A program made the position numbers and the translations under genes. A stretch of DNA of 64,000 nt from Thermophilibacter provencensis (GTDB lineage Bacteria > Actinomycetota > Coriobacteriia > Coriobacteriales > Atopobiaceae). The notes under the pieces are model-generated. The model worked only from the letters and a program-made list of their open reading frames with translations, made no database searches and was not told the DNA's origin. Position 1 is the first letter of the stretch. Each line of letters begins with the position of its first letter. This document shows, piece after piece, positions 1-9,490 of the stretch. The DNA is taken from the NCBI RefSeq assembly GCF_900128445.1, contig NZ_LT671417.1, positions 1,164,769 to 1,228,768 of the forward strand, given 5' to 3'.

Positions 1-593
1 GCTGGTGGATCAACTACAACCACCGCTCCCAGAGCGTCTCGGTGGCGAGCCTGCGCGACTTCTCCGTCAACCTGCGCCCGGCGAGCCTGCAGGCGTCCCC
101 CTTCGACCTTCCCAACCGCAGCTCCCGCACCAACCAGCTCTTTGGCATCGGCGAGGAGTCGACCCTGCACTTCGACGCCATAGCGGCCGAGCTCGTCGCG
201 GCCAACGTCGACGCGTACGCCGCGTGCGAGGGGTGGAGCTCCGAGTACGAGGCCGCTTGGGAGGAGGACCTCGAGAAGGTTGACGCGCTCGAGACCGACA
301 TGGCCACGCGCGTGTCGATGATGAACCCGCTCTTCTGGCTGAGCGGCCACTATGCGGGCTACGGCCAGGCGTCCGTCGCCCCGCACTGGCGCGTCAATGA
401 GGGCCTCTTCGACACCGACGCCCCGCTCGGGACCGCCGCTAACATCGTCTTCGCGCTGCGCATGTACGACGGTGTCGCCGACGTCTCCTACACTCCCGTC
501 TGGGGCCAGGGGCACGTCCTCGCCGAGAGGGCGGGCTCTGCGACGTCCAACCTCGTCGAGTGGGTCGTCTCCTGCTGCACGGCAGCGCAGTGA
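1..593 (+). CDS. C-terminal part of an alpha/beta-hydrolase-type esterase (partial)
   Basis: The open frame runs in from the left edge (codons in phase with base 3) and stops at 591-593, so the N-terminus lies outside the window. About 196 residues are visible. The tail contains a WGQGH segment about 25 residues from the end, consistent with the catalytic-His loop of tannase- or feruloyl-esterase-like alpha/beta hydrolases. The nucleophile region is not in view. The stop overlaps the next start (TGATG), so it is probably co-transcribed with brnQ. That it is a hydrolase is an inference from the His region and general layout; the substrate is unknown. Confidence 0.5.
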   Translation, partial: WWINYNHRSQSVSVASLRDFSVNLRPASLQASPFDLPNRSSRTNQLFGIGEESTLHFDAIAAELVAANVDAYAACEGWSSEYEAAWEEDLEKVDALETDMATRVSMMNPLFWLSGHYAGYGQASVAPHWRVNEGLFDTDAPLGTAANIVFALRMYDGVADVSYTPVWGQGHVLAERAGSATSNLVEWVVSCCTAAQ

Positions 594-2024
594 TGGCACA
601 GGACTCGCAGGTGGCCTCCACGCCTGTCGTCGCGCGGGGCGAGAGGGACGGTCTGCCCGTTCGCTCGCTTGCCCCGCGTCAGACCCTGTCCGTGGGCATC
701 ACGCTCTTCTCGATGTTCTTCGGTGCCGGCAACCTCATCCTGCCGCCGCTCCTCGGTGTCCAGGCGGGCTCGGAGGGGCTGCCGGCGATTCTCGGCTTCT
801 TCGTCACGGGCGTGGGCCTCCCGGTGCTCGGCATCGTTGCCGTCGCGCTCTCCGGCACCCTGCGCGACCTCGCGACACGGGTTCACCCGACCTTCGCCCG
901 GGTCTTCGTCGCCCTCGTCTACCTTTCCATCGGCCCCTGCCTCGCCATCCCGCGCACGGCGTCGACGGCCTTCGAGATGCTCGCCCCGCTGCTTCCCGAG
1001 GGGGCGTCGCCAGAGCTTGCCCGCCTGGCGTTCTCCGTGGCGTTCTTCGCCGTCGCGTACGTGCTCGCCCTGCGCCCCGGACGGCTGACGCGCCTGCTCG
1101 GGCGCGTCACCGGGCCCGCGCTGATCGCGCTGATCGTCGTGGTGGTGGCAGGTGGCGCAGACGTTCCTGACCTGCGTGTTGCAGATCGGGCAGACCACGA
1201 AGTCGCGGTCGATGGGGGCGCCGCACTTGGGGCAGATGCCGTAGTGGGAGAGCTGGTGCGCCCCGGCCGTGGCGGGCTTCCTCACGGGCTACCAGACGAT
1301 GGACCTTCTCGCCTCGCTCACCTTCGGCATCGTGATAGCGACGAACGTCCGCGCCCTCGGCGTCAGCGCACCTCGCGACGTCACGCGAGCGGTGTGCGGC
1401 GCCGGTGTGATAGCTGGCGTCCTCATGATGGCGGTCTACGGAGGTCTCTGCGTGGTGGGATACGAGCTCTCCGCCGATCTCGCGACGGTCACGAACGGCG
1501 CCGTCGTCATCACCGCCTCGGCCTCGGCGCACTTTGGCATCGCGGGGACTGCGATCGTGGCGGCCATCTTCCTGCTCGCGTGCCTGAACGTCTGCATTGG
1601 CCTCATCAGCTGCTGCGGCTCCTACTTCGCCGAGGAGCTTCCGAGCGTCTCGTACCGGGCGTGCGCGCTCGCCTTCGCGGTCTTCTCGTGCGCGGTCTCA
1701 AACCTTGGGCTCGACGCGATCATCTCGTTCTCCGCCACCCTGCTCGGCGCGCTCTACCCGCCCGCCATCGTGCTCGTGGCCATGGGGCTGCTGCGCCGCC
1801 GCTGTGACGCCGTGCCGGCGGTCTGGCCCTGGACGGTCGGCGTTACGGTGGCGGTGAGCGTGGCCGAGGCCCTGCGCGACGCCCTCGCGCCTGCCCTCGC
1901 GCTTCCGCTCGACGCGCTGCCGCTCGCGGGCATGGGCCTGGGGTGGGTGCTTCCCGCCCTGCTTGCGGCCGCGCTCTCGTCCGCGCTGTCCGTCCTGCTC
2001 CGGCGTCGCCATGCGCGCGCCTGA
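593..2024 (+). pseudogene. brnQ: Branched-chain amino acid carrier BrnQ, disrupted
   Basis: LIVCS-family sodium-coupled importer of Leu/Ile/Val in the inner membrane. The N-terminal half (593 to about 1142) has the family's LFSMFFGAGNLILPP segment and several membrane helices. The C-terminal half (about 1264-2024) resumes in another frame with GFLTGYQTMDLLASL. Between them about 120 bp unrelated to BrnQ replaces the expected 35-45 residues and shifts the frame. Read on the other strand, the insert encodes part of a zinc-ribbon protein. No single frame spans the gene, so the transporter cannot be made as one chain. Start chosen at 593 because it overlaps the upstream stop. Confidence 0.85.
1148..1265 (-). 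other. Zinc-ribbon coding fragment embedded in brnQ
   Basis: The complement of this stretch reads as an intact peptide with three CxxC knuckles in about 30 residues: CPKC, then CPIC, then CATC. It has no start, stop or ribosome-binding site of its own and is flanked on both sides by BrnQ coding sequence. It looks like a piece of a double zinc-ribbon gene moved here in inverse orientation by recombination, or joined by an assembly error. I find no second copy of this fragment in the window. Confidence 0.7.
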
Positions 2025-2049
2025 CCCGGTCCCTCGTGAAAGGCTGACC

Positions 2050-2751
2050 ATGACAAGACCAAGAAGATGCGTCCCCGTCCTTCTCGCCCTCGTCGCCGCG
2101 CTTGCGGTCTGTGCGCTCGTGCTGCTGCCCGGCTGCTCGTCGGGGGACTCCCCCGCGGGGGAGGGAGCCTCCGAGGCCCAGGGCTCAGCCAGCCAGGGGG
2201 CCGCAGGCCAGGACGACGCCTCCTCCGACCTCGATCCCGATGACCCCTACGCGACGGGCGTCCATCATGCCACCATCGAAGTCGAGGGCTACGGCACCAT
2301 AGAGGTCGCCCTCAACGCCAACGTTGCGCCCATCACGGTATCCAACTTCTGCCACCTGGCGGAGCAGGGCTTCTATGACGGGCTCACGTTCCATCGCATC
2401 ATTGAGGGCTTCATGATCCAGGGAGGCGACCCGTCGGGCGACGGCACGGGCGGCTCCGACGAGACCATCAAGGGCGAGTTCTCGGCCAATGGGGTGGGCA
2501 ACAACATCCCGCACGTCCGCGGCACCATCTCTATGGCCCGCTCGTCCGACTACGACTCGGCGAGCTCACAGTTCTTCATCGTCCAGGACACCTCAGACTC
2601 GCTTGACGGGCAGTATGCCGCCTTCGGCAACGTGACCTCGGGCATGGAGGTCGTCGACGCCATCTGCGCGAACACGCCCGTGGAGGACTCGAACGGGACC
2701 GTCGCCCCTGAGAACCAGCCCAAGATCGCCAAGATCTCCATCGTCGACTAG
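2050..2751 (+). CDS. Cyclophilin-type peptidyl-prolyl isomerase lipoprotein
   Basis: A 233-residue secreted lipoprotein. Residues 1-25 are a basic N-region and hydrophobic core ending in the lipobox LLPGC, so the mature protein should be lipid-anchored outside the membrane. A Ser/Gly/Asp-rich linker follows, then a cyclophilin domain from about residue 75. Visible signatures are FHRIIEGFMIQGGDP, SMARS and SSQFFIV. It catalyses cis-trans isomerisation at Xaa-Pro bonds and probably helps fold exported proteins. It starts 25 bp after brnQ, with an AGGCTGACC region before the ATG. Family assignment is secure; client proteins are unknown. Confidence 0.93.
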   Translation: MTRPRRCVPVLLALVAALAVCALVLLPGCSSGDSPAGEGASEAQGSASQGAAGQDDASSDLDPDDPYATGVHHATIEVEGYGTIEVALNANVAPITVSNFCHLAEQGFYDGLTFHRIIEGFMIQGGDPSGDGTGGSDETIKGEFSANGVGNNIPHVRGTISMARSSDYDSASSQFFIVQDTSDSLDGQYAAFGNVTSGMEVVDAICANTPVEDSNGTVAPENQPKIAKISIVD

Positions 2752-2764
2752 GCAGGTCGTGCCT

Positions 2765-2828
2765 GGGCGGCGGGCTGTGGGCAGATGATGGCCAACAGGG
2801 CCGTTTATCTGGCTAAAGCCCGCCGCCC
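2765..2828 (+). terminator. Nested hairpin after the cyclophilin gene
   Basis: A perfect 12-bp outer stem (2765-2776 with 2817-2828) encloses a CAGAT/ATCTG stem (2782-2786, 2807-2811) and an inner GGCC/GGCC stem (2790-2793, 2799-2802). No clear T-tract follows, only a pyrimidine-rich run. It probably ends the cyclophilin transcript. The three stacked stems are more elaborate than a simple terminator. Confidence 0.5.
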
Positions 2829-2960
2829 TCGCTCTTCTCACGCCGTCTATTCCGAGCATAGGCCTCCGGTAAGGAGAGTGTAAAAAATAAACTAATCTAC
2901 TGATATATACGTAGTAATGCAATAGTATTTCCGCAAACGGTACAAAAAAGCATCTTTTCG

Positions 2961-2988
2961 TGCTATACTCCTAAGAACACGAAAGGAG
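2961..2988 (+). promoter_or_regulatory. Extended -10 promoter and Shine-Dalgarno of carD
   Basis: TATACT at 2964-2969 is preceded by TG at 2961-2962, an extended -10 arrangement; no good -35 is visible at the proper distance. The surrounding 2880-2990 is strikingly AT-rich for this genome. AAAGGAG at 2982-2988 is 7 nt from the ATG at 2996 but only 1 nt from the ATG at 2990, which decides the start. Confidence 0.6.
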
Positions 2989-2995
2989 CATGCAT

Positions 2996-3496
2996 ATGTA
3001 TGCCGTTGGAGACTACATCGTTCATCCCGGTCAGGGCGTCTGTCAGGTGAAGGATGTGACGGAGAGTCCCAATGCGCTCTACCAGCTGCTGCCTATCGGA
3101 CAGCGGCATCCCGTCCACATCAGCTTCCCCGTGGCGAGCGAGGACCGTCTGCGCCCGGTGCTCACGCGCGACGAGGCGGAGAAGATCATCGACGACTATC
3201 CCCGCATGCAGCTCGATGACTTTGCCGCCCGCAGCATATCCCTCGAGGAGGAGCATTTCAGAAACGAGATTCGCACCGGGACGTGCCGTGACTCGGTGAG
3301 GATCGTGAAGACCTTCCGCGCGCGGATCGAGGGCCTCTCGCAGCGCAACAAGAAGCCCCCTGTGGCCTATGAGCGCATTCTCAAGCAGGCGGAGGAGCGC
3401 TCCCGACTGGAGATGTCCGTGGCGCTCGGGTGCGCGCCCGAGGACGTTGCCGCCCTCTTCGAGCGTCGCTCGGAGGACGTCGCGGCTCAGAACTAG
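2996..3496 (+). CDS. carD: CarD-family transcriptional regulator
   Basis: A 166-residue protein opening with the CarD/TRCF RNA-polymerase-interaction fold (VGDYIVHPGQGVC), followed by a helical, charged C-terminal domain. CarD binds the RNA polymerase beta subunit and the -10 upstream edge, stabilising open complexes at rRNA and other promoters. The start at 2996 is preferred over 2990 because of Shine-Dalgarno spacing. The gene is monocistronic-looking, with its own AT-rich promoter. Confidence 0.9.
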   Translation: MYAVGDYIVHPGQGVCQVKDVTESPNALYQLLPIGQRHPVHISFPVASEDRLRPVLTRDEAEKIIDDYPRMQLDDFAARSISLEEEHFRNEIRTGTCRDSVRIVKTFRARIEGLSQRNKKPPVAYERILKQAEERSRLEMSVALGCAPEDVAALFERRSEDVAAQN

Positions 3497-3635
3497 CCCG
3501 CCGGTCGCGGCCCGCCCTTCTCGCCGCGCGCCGCCGCGGAGCGTTTCCGTTTGCGGTCAACCTCATGTGTTCGCTGTGAGGTCCCATGAGTCGCTCCTAC
3601 AATGAGAGGACGCAACGACGTCTCGAGGAGGACAC

Positions 3636-3938
3636 ATGACGACTGACAGCACCGCGACCGACCAGGCCGTCGGTGGGCGCGCCATCATCACCGTTCTTGG
3701 CAGCGACCGTCCGGGCATCGTCGCGGCCGTGGCGGGCGCGCTCTCCGAGCGTGAGGCGAACATCTTGGACATCTCGCAGACGATCCTCCAGGGGACCTTC
3801 ACGATGACGATGCTTGTCGACCTTGCCGGCGCGGAGTTCTCGGAGCTCAAGTCGACCCTCGACGCCCTTGCGGAGCGCCTTGGCGTCCAGATCAACCTCC
3901 AGCGCGAGGAGGTCTTCAAGTTCATGTACCGCCTGTAG
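3636..3938 (+). CDS. ACT-domain protein (UPF0237 type)
   Basis: A 100-residue single ACT-like domain: the VLGSDRPGIVAAVAGALSE stretch is the typical ligand-binding turn, followed by a central strand (TFTMTMLVDL) and a second helix. Stand-alone ACT proteins of this type are presumed small-molecule sensors, and in many genomes they precede a UPF0210/PFL gene. Here citrate synthase follows instead, after 60 bp. A CGAGGAGGA Shine-Dalgarno precedes the ATG. The ligand is unknown. Confidence 0.85.
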   Translation: MTTDSTATDQAVGGRAIITVLGSDRPGIVAAVAGALSEREANILDISQTILQGTFTMTMLVDLAGAEFSELKSTLDALAERLGVQINLQREEVFKFMYRL

Positions 3939-3998
3939 CGGAAGCCGAGCTAGGGGCAGGCCCTCGTGGCCCCGGCTCACGGAAAGAGAGGTCTGCCC

Positions 3999-5453
3999 AT
4001 GATTCGCATTCCCAAGGGGGCCGGATGGCCCGTCCTCACCCCGCGCGAGACGTCCGCCTTCGAGCACGTGGCGGACGTCTACCCCATGCCGTCCGCGGGC
4101 GTGGAGCTCACACGCGACTCCGAGCGCCTCTACCACGGATACGAGTCCGTGGACGTGGTCCCCTCCGAGCTCTATGAGAAGTACGACGTCAAGCGTGGCC
4201 TGCGCAACGCTGACGGGTCGGGCGTGCTCGTGGGCCTCACGACCATTTCCAACGTGCACGGCTACAACCGGACCGACCATGGCGTCGAGCCCGATGACGG
4301 CGACCTGATCTATCGCGGCTACAGCGTGGGCGACCTCGTCGAGGCGGCGCAGCGCGAGGACCGCTTTGGCTACGAGGAAGTTGCGTACCTGCTGCTCACG
4401 GGCTCGCTGCCCACCCGTGCCGAGCTCGACGACTTCAGGGCGCGCATTGACTCGCGCAAGCAGCTCCCCGAGGGCTACCTGCACATCTTCCCGCGTGCAA
4501 CGTACAGCCACAACATCATGAACGTCCTGCAGCGCGCGACGCTGCTCCTCTACGCGTTCGACCCCAACCCGGACGACACCTCGCCCGAGCATGAGATCGA
4601 CGTCGCGCTCTCGCTGCTCGGTCGTTGGCCGCGCACGGCCGCCGTCGCGCACGCCGCCCATGTGGCCGAGCAGAACGACGAGCGCCTCATGGTCCCGCCC
4701 ATCCGCGAGGGCTACTCGATGGCCGAGACCGTGCTCGACGTCCTGCGCAGCGACGAGGGCTTCTCGCACGAGGAGGCCATGCTGCTCGACGTCATGCTCA
4801 TCCTGCACGCCGAGCACGGCGGCGGGAACAACTCCACCTTTACCACGCGCGTGCTCTCGTCCTCGGGGACCGACGCCTATTCCGCCTATGCGGCCGCCAT
4901 CGGCTCGCTCAAGGGTCCCAAGCACGGCGGTGCCAACTACAAGGCCGGCGACATGATCGAGGACGTTGCGGACCACGTGCGCGACTGGTCCAACGATGAC
5001 GAGGTGGCGGACTACCTCGCCAAGATCCTGCGCAAGGAGGCCTTCGACGGCGCCGGCCTGCTCTATGGCCTCGGTCACGCGGTCTACACCAAGACCGACC
5101 CGCGCGCCGAGATTATCCGCGGCTACGCGCGCCGTCTCGCGGAGGAGAAGGGGCAGGTCGAGAAGCTGGACCTCATCGCCAGCATCGAGCGCCTTGGTCC
5201 CGAGGTCATGCGTGACGTCCGCGGCATCAACAAGCCCATCAGCACCAACATCGACATGTACACGGGCTTCGTCTACTCGATGCTCGGCATTCCGCAGGAC
5301 CTCTTCACGCCGATCTTCGCGATGGCGCGTCTTGCCGGCTGGGCCGCTCACCGCATGGAGGAGCTCTACGGGGCCGGCCGCATCATCCGGCCTGCCTACA
5401 ACTCCGTCATGCCCAACTCGGGCGAGTACGTGCCGCTTGCGGAGCGCGGCTGA
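3999..5453 (+). CDS. gltA: Citrate synthase
   Basis: A 484-residue enzyme condensing oxaloacetate and acetyl-CoA to citrate in the cytoplasm. The catalytic triad is visible: His273 in HAEHGGGNNS, His309 in GPKHGGANY and Asp367 in TKTDPR, with the usual GLGHAVY segment at 357-363. The N-terminus is about 60 residues longer than minimal forms, as in the clostridial/actinobacterial type. The ATG at 3999 is favoured over an upstream GTG (3966) by AGAGAGG at 3985-3991. A strong hairpin follows the stop. In such anaerobes it probably feeds 2-oxoglutarate/glutamate synthesis through a partial cycle; that is inference. Confidence 0.95.
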   Translation: MIRIPKGAGWPVLTPRETSAFEHVADVYPMPSAGVELTRDSERLYHGYESVDVVPSELYEKYDVKRGLRNADGSGVLVGLTTISNVHGYNRTDHGVEPDDGDLIYRGYSVGDLVEAAQREDRFGYEEVAYLLLTGSLPTRAELDDFRARIDSRKQLPEGYLHIFPRATYSHNIMNVLQRATLLLYAFDPNPDDTSPEHEIDVALSLLGRWPRTAAVAHAAHVAEQNDERLMVPPIREGYSMAETVLDVLRSDEGFSHEEAMLLDVMLILHAEHGGGNNSTFTTRVLSSSGTDAYSAYAAAIGSLKGPKHGGANYKAGDMIEDVADHVRDWSNDDEVADYLAKILRKEAFDGAGLLYGLGHAVYTKTDPRAEIIRGYARRLAEEKGQVEKLDLIASIERLGPEVMRDVRGINKPISTNIDMYTGFVYSMLGIPQDLFTPIFAMARLAGWAAHRMEELYGAGRIIRPAYNSVMPNSGEYVPLAERG

Positions 5454-5475
5454 GGCCCTGGCCTTTCCGCAACAT

Positions 5476-5515
5476 GAGAAGGCCCCCGGTCTCGCTGGAG
5501 ACCGGAGGCCTTCTC
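5476..5515. terminator. Bidirectional hairpin between gltA and kup
   Basis: A 17-bp stem with one mismatch (5476-5493 with 5498-5515) and a GCTG loop, positioned between the convergent gltA and kup genes, so it can end both transcripts. Its base is GAGAAGGCC/GGCCTTCTC. Confidence 0.8.
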
Positions 5516-5554
5516 GTCAGCTCATGGGGCTGACGCGCTCGTGCCGAAGCACGC

Positions 5555-7807
5555 TCACTCAGTGCCCTCGGGCTCGTCCTCCTCCTCGTCGAGGCGAAGC
5601 GGCTTGAAGGCGGCGGTGTCGCCGCCCACGAGGGCCTTCTCGGCCTCCTCCTGAGTCGCCTCGCGGTCCTTGCGCATCTGGACGGAGAAGATGTCCTCGT
5701 CCTCGTCGCTCTCGTCGGAGTCGGGCGCGAGGACGGGCTGCTGGCCGGTGTGGCCAAGCTCGTCACGCTCGATGCGGGTGAGCCTGTGCTGGCGCTTGGT
5801 CTTGGAGAAGAGCGGCACGTGCTCGAAGATGAGGCTCGAGTTCTCGAGGCCGTACCAGCGGGCGGGAGAACCGCAGAGGCCGCGGATGAAGTACTTGAGC
5901 TCGATGCAGCCGCGGTTGATGCCGGAGAGGTCGGTCTCGGGCGAAAGGGTCTTGCGGATGAGGCAGAACTTGAAGTCGCCCACCACGCTCGGCTCGAGGT
6001 AGATCGAGTACTTGTGGTTCTGCGGAGCGAGCTGGCCGCGCTCTACGAGGTTGGCGACGATCTGGTAGAGATACGTGTTCACGCGCTGGTTGACCTTGAA
6101 GCCCAGGCGCAGCTGCACCTTGAAGAGGAAGTCGGTGCCAAAGTCGTCGACGATGTACTCGTGCGTGAAGGGCTCGTCGGTCACCTGGACGTTGAGGAAG
6201 TAGTAGGCGCGGGCGCGCTTGGGCTGCTTGTCCAGAATCGAGTAGAGGATGTCGCGGTCGAGCTTGTCAAAGGAGGAGTCGTTGGTGAGGAAGACCAGGT
6301 TGTCGGCGAGCAGCGGGTACTCGCTGTCGTGGCTGAGGTCGAAGATCTGGTCGAGGTACTTGTTCACGGGCAGGTAGACCGTCTGGGTGCGCTCGATGGC
6401 AGTGCCGCGGCGCCACACGTACATGACAAGGAAGATCGCGGCCGCGATGATCACGGTCACGTATCCGCCGTGGAAGAACTTCGTCAGGCTCGAGAAGAAG
6501 AACATGAACTCGATGGCGCCGAAGAAGACGGCAAACGGCACGGCGAGCGCCGGCTTGTGGCGGATGCGCGAGAGGTACGTGAAGAGCAGCACCGTGGTCA
6601 TGAGCATCGTTACGGTGATGGCCAGGCCGTAGGCGGCCTCCATGTGCGCGGAGGTCTGGAAGAGCAGCACGACGCAGATGCAGGCGATCCACATGACGTT
6701 GTTGACCATGGGGATGTAGATCTGGCCCTTGGTCTCGGACGGGTAGTTGATGCGCATGTGCGGCATGAGGTCGAGTCGCACCGCCTCGGAGACGATGGAG
6801 AAAGACCCCGTGATGAGGGCCTGGGAGGCGATGATCGCCGCAAACGTGGAGAGAACGATCGCGAAGACGCGGAAGTCCTCGGGGAGCATCTGGAAGAAGG
6901 GGTTGAGGTCATCGATGGCGGCAAGCTCGGCCGAGCCGTTGCTCGCGAGGATCCAGGCGCCCTGGCCCAGGTAGTTGAGGATGAGGCAGACCTTCACGAA
7001 CGGCCAGCTGGCATAGATGTTGGGCTTGCCCACGTGGCCCATGTCGGAGTAGAGGGCCTCGGCGCCGGTGGTGCAGAGGAAGACGTTGCCGAGGACCATG
7101 ACGCCGGCGGCATTGAGGTTGCCGTCAAAGAGGAACGTGATGCCGCGCACCGGGTTGAGCGCGCGCAGCACGCCGAAGTTCTCGAAGATGTGCGGCAGGC
7201 CGGCGAGCGCGAGGAACAGGAACCAGAGCGTCATGATCGGGCCGAAGGCCTTTCCGATCTTGGAGGTGCCCGCCTTCTGGAGGAAGAAGAGCACGCACAG
7301 GATGCAGATGACCACGGCAACTACGATCTGCTGGTTGTCTCCGATGATGTCATAGAAGAAGTCGACGGTCCTCAGGCCCTCGATGGCGGTGGTGACGGTC
7401 ACGGCGGGGGTGAGGATGCCGTCGGCGAGAAGTGCCGCCCCGCCGATCATGGCGGGGATGATGAGCCAGCGCCCGCAGCGCTTGACGAGGCTGTAGAGCG
7501 CGAAGATGCCGCCCTCGTTGTGGTTGTCCGCCTTCATTGCCACGAGCACGTACTTGACCGTGGTGATGAGGGTGAGCGTCCAGATGATGAGGGAGAGCGC
7601 CCCAAGGACGACGTTCTCGGACATGGTGGCGAGTCCGCCGTTGCCGGAGATGATCGCCTTAAGGGTGTACATCGGGCTCGTGCCGATGTCGCCGTAGACG
7701 ACGCCGAGGGTGACGAGCAGCATGCCGGCCGACAGGGGGATGCCGGCGCCCTTTGTCCTCTGGCGGACCGCGACTGCGGTGTCGGAAGGACTGTGCTTTG
7801 CGTTCAT
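5555..7807 (-). CDS. kup: KUP-family potassium uptake protein
   Basis: A 750-residue KUP/HAK/KT potassium-proton symporter. The N-terminal region has the family start GVVYGDIGTSPMYTLK followed by about a dozen hydrophobic helices to about residue 450. The rest is a long cytoplasmic domain ending in a very acidic tail. Residues such as the NEGGIFALYSL loop fit the family. It is convergent with gltA and shares the terminator; its start is 60 bp from the upstream flank of the S10 peptidase gene, transcribed divergently. I see no c-di-AMP riboswitch in the short leader. Confidence 0.95.
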   Translation of the reverse strand: MNAKHSPSDTAVAVRQRTKGAGIPLSAGMLLVTLGVVYGDIGTSPMYTLKAIISGNGGLATMSENVVLGALSLIIWTLTLITTVKYVLVAMKADNHNEGGIFALYSLVKRCGRWLIIPAMIGGAALLADGILTPAVTVTTAIEGLRTVDFFYDIIGDNQQIVVAVVICILCVLFFLQKAGTSKIGKAFGPIMTLWFLFLALAGLPHIFENFGVLRALNPVRGITFLFDGNLNAAGVMVLGNVFLCTTGAEALYSDMGHVGKPNIYASWPFVKVCLILNYLGQGAWILASNGSAELAAIDDLNPFFQMLPEDFRVFAIVLSTFAAIIASQALITGSFSIVSEAVRLDLMPHMRINYPSETKGQIYIPMVNNVMWIACICVVLLFQTSAHMEAAYGLAITVTMLMTTVLLFTYLSRIRHKPALAVPFAVFFGAIEFMFFFSSLTKFFHGGYVTVIIAAAIFLVMYVWRRGTAIERTQTVYLPVNKYLDQIFDLSHDSEYPLLADNLVFLTNDSSFDKLDRDILYSILDKQPKRARAYYFLNVQVTDEPFTHEYIVDDFGTDFLFKVQLRLGFKVNQRVNTYLYQIVANLVERGQLAPQNHKYSIYLEPSVVGDFKFCLIRKTLSPETDLSGINRGCIELKYFIRGLCGSPARWYGLENSSLIFEHVPLFSKTKRQHRLTRIERDELGHTGQQPVLAPDSDESDEDEDIFSVQMRKDREATQEEAEKALVGGDTAAFKPLRLDEEEDEPEGTE

Positions 7808-7921
7808 GTGACTCCAAACTCAGGGCCGATGATTCGCGGCCTCTCGGCCGTCCCCATAGTGTAGCGCTTGCCAGCGGGGCTAGAATGTCCCCGTCGGTCT
7901 ACGTTGAAGGAGATGAGGTCC

Positions 7922-9451
7922 ATGGCGGAGGAGAAGAGCGAGGCGGCTGCCCCGGAGCAGCCGACTGGTCAGGGCACGGGTTCGGTGAGGGGCGTGTACG
8001 CGAGCATCCCGGCGGACCGCGCGACGGGAGTCCCTGAGCCCGCCTCGGCGCGGCTCACCTGGACGGACGGAGAGCGGAGCATCGACTACGAGGCCCGCGC
8101 CTCCCATCTTGACGTGCGCGACGACGCGGGCGTCCTTCTCGGCAGGATGTTCTCGGTCTCCTACGTGGCAGTGGACGGTGAGGGGCGCGCGAATGCCTCG
8201 CGCCCGGTGACCTTCGCGTACAACGGTGGGCCGGGGTCGAGCTCGGTGCCCATCAACCTGGGCGGCATCGGCCCGCGTCGCGTGGCGACCGACGGCGTCT
8301 CCCACCTGCGCGCGGATGCCCCCATCGAGGACAACCCGCATACGCTGCTCGCCGAGTCCGACGTGGTGTTCCTGGACGCCCTCGGCACCGGATGGTCGGT
8401 CCTCGCGGAGGACGCCGACCCCAAGAAGGTCTTCTGCACGGACGGCGATGCCGACGCCTTCGCGCGTGCCATCTGCGCATGGCTCACGGAGAATGGCCGA
8501 TGGTCGAGCCCGCTCTATCTCTTCGGCGAGTCCTACGGCACCGTGCGCAACTCCGTCCTCATGCGCCTGCTCGGCGAGCGCGGCGTGCAGCTGACGGGCG
8601 TGGTCATGCTCTCGGCGGTCTTCAACATAGCCGGGCTCCTCAATCCGGGGGATGACCTCTACTACCTGGGCATGATGCCTACCTTCGCGGCCACCGCGCA
8701 GTTCTTTGGCAGGGCCGGTGCGGGCGTGGACGAGGATGAGTGGTTCTCCCGCGCCATGGACTTCACCGAGAGGGAGCTCGCCCCGGCGCTCCTGCGCGGC
8801 GACCGCCTCGGCGAGGCCGAGGAGCGCGCCGTGGCCGAGCGCATGGCGGCGTTCATCGGCCTGAGCGCCGAGCACATCCTCGCCCATCACCTGCGCGTCG
8901 ACCTGCTCGACTTCCGTACGCACCTGCTTGCGGACGAGGGTCGCGTCTGCGGCCGGCTGGACACGCGCTTCTCGAGCGACGCCCCCTCCCCGATGCAGTC
9001 CTATGACATGTGGCTTGCCGGCGAGGACCCCGCCGACGACGCGGTCGAGGGCGCCTGGGTGCGCGCGTTCCGCCGCCTCTGCGCGGACGACCTGGGATAC
9101 GCGGGCCCGGCGCGCTACCTCTCCAATAACTACGACAAGGTGAACGCCGGCTGGGACTGGGGTCACGAGGAGCCCGGCCTGGGCAGGGTCGCCACCCCCA
9201 ACGTCTCGCTCGACATCGCGGTGGCGATGCGGCGCAACCCCACGCTCAAGCTCGCCATTCTCGGCGGACGCTACGACGCTGCCACCACGTGGTGGAACGT
9301 CGTGCATGACATGAGCTGCCAGTTCCTCTCTCCCGCGCTCAAGAGCCGCGTGAGCTGGCACCTCTACGGGTGCGGCCACATGGCCTACGTCGACGAGCCC
9401 ACGCTTGAGGCGATGGGCCACGACCTGCACGAGTTCTACGAGAGGCGCTAG
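7922..9451 (+). CDS. S10-family serine carboxypeptidase
   Basis: A 509-residue protein with all S10 hallmarks: oxyanion loop NGGPGSSS (about residue 103), nucleophile GESYG (Ser about 204), Asp in GGRYD (about 452) and His in GCGHMAY (about 487). S10 enzymes remove C-terminal residues at acid pH. There is no signal peptide: the chain starts MAEEKSEAAAPEQP, so it is predicted cytoplasmic, or exported by another route. AAGGAG (7907-7912) is 9 nt from this ATG; an in-frame ATG at 7913 is too close to it. Confidence 0.9.
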   Translation: MAEEKSEAAAPEQPTGQGTGSVRGVYASIPADRATGVPEPASARLTWTDGERSIDYEARASHLDVRDDAGVLLGRMFSVSYVAVDGEGRANASRPVTFAYNGGPGSSSVPINLGGIGPRRVATDGVSHLRADAPIEDNPHTLLAESDVVFLDALGTGWSVLAEDADPKKVFCTDGDADAFARAICAWLTENGRWSSPLYLFGESYGTVRNSVLMRLLGERGVQLTGVVMLSAVFNIAGLLNPGDDLYYLGMMPTFAATAQFFGRAGAGVDEDEWFSRAMDFTERELAPALLRGDRLGEAEERAVAERMAAFIGLSAEHILAHHLRVDLLDFRTHLLADEGRVCGRLDTRFSSDAPSPMQSYDMWLAGEDPADDAVEGAWVRAFRRLCADDLGYAGPARYLSNNYDKVNAGWDWGHEEPGLGRVATPNVSLDIAVAMRRNPTLKLAILGGRYDAATTWWNVVHDMSCQFLSPALKSRVSWHLYGCGHMAYVDEPTLEAMGHDLHEFYERR

Positions 9452-9490
9452 GTCGTAAGGCCGCGCCGCACGCGTCCGGCGCTCGGGCAG

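Noticed and set aside
3597-5351. Long minus-strand open frame opposite citrate synthase
   Set aside because: It is a shadow of gltA: rich in Val/Asp/Gly/Arg/His with no recognisable domain, and the plus strand has the full citrate synthase motifs.
5750-7864. 704-codon plus-strand frame opposite kup
   Set aside because: Composition is typical of antisense to high-GC genes (Glu/Val/Asp/Gly-rich); kup on the minus strand has clear family motifs and membrane helices.
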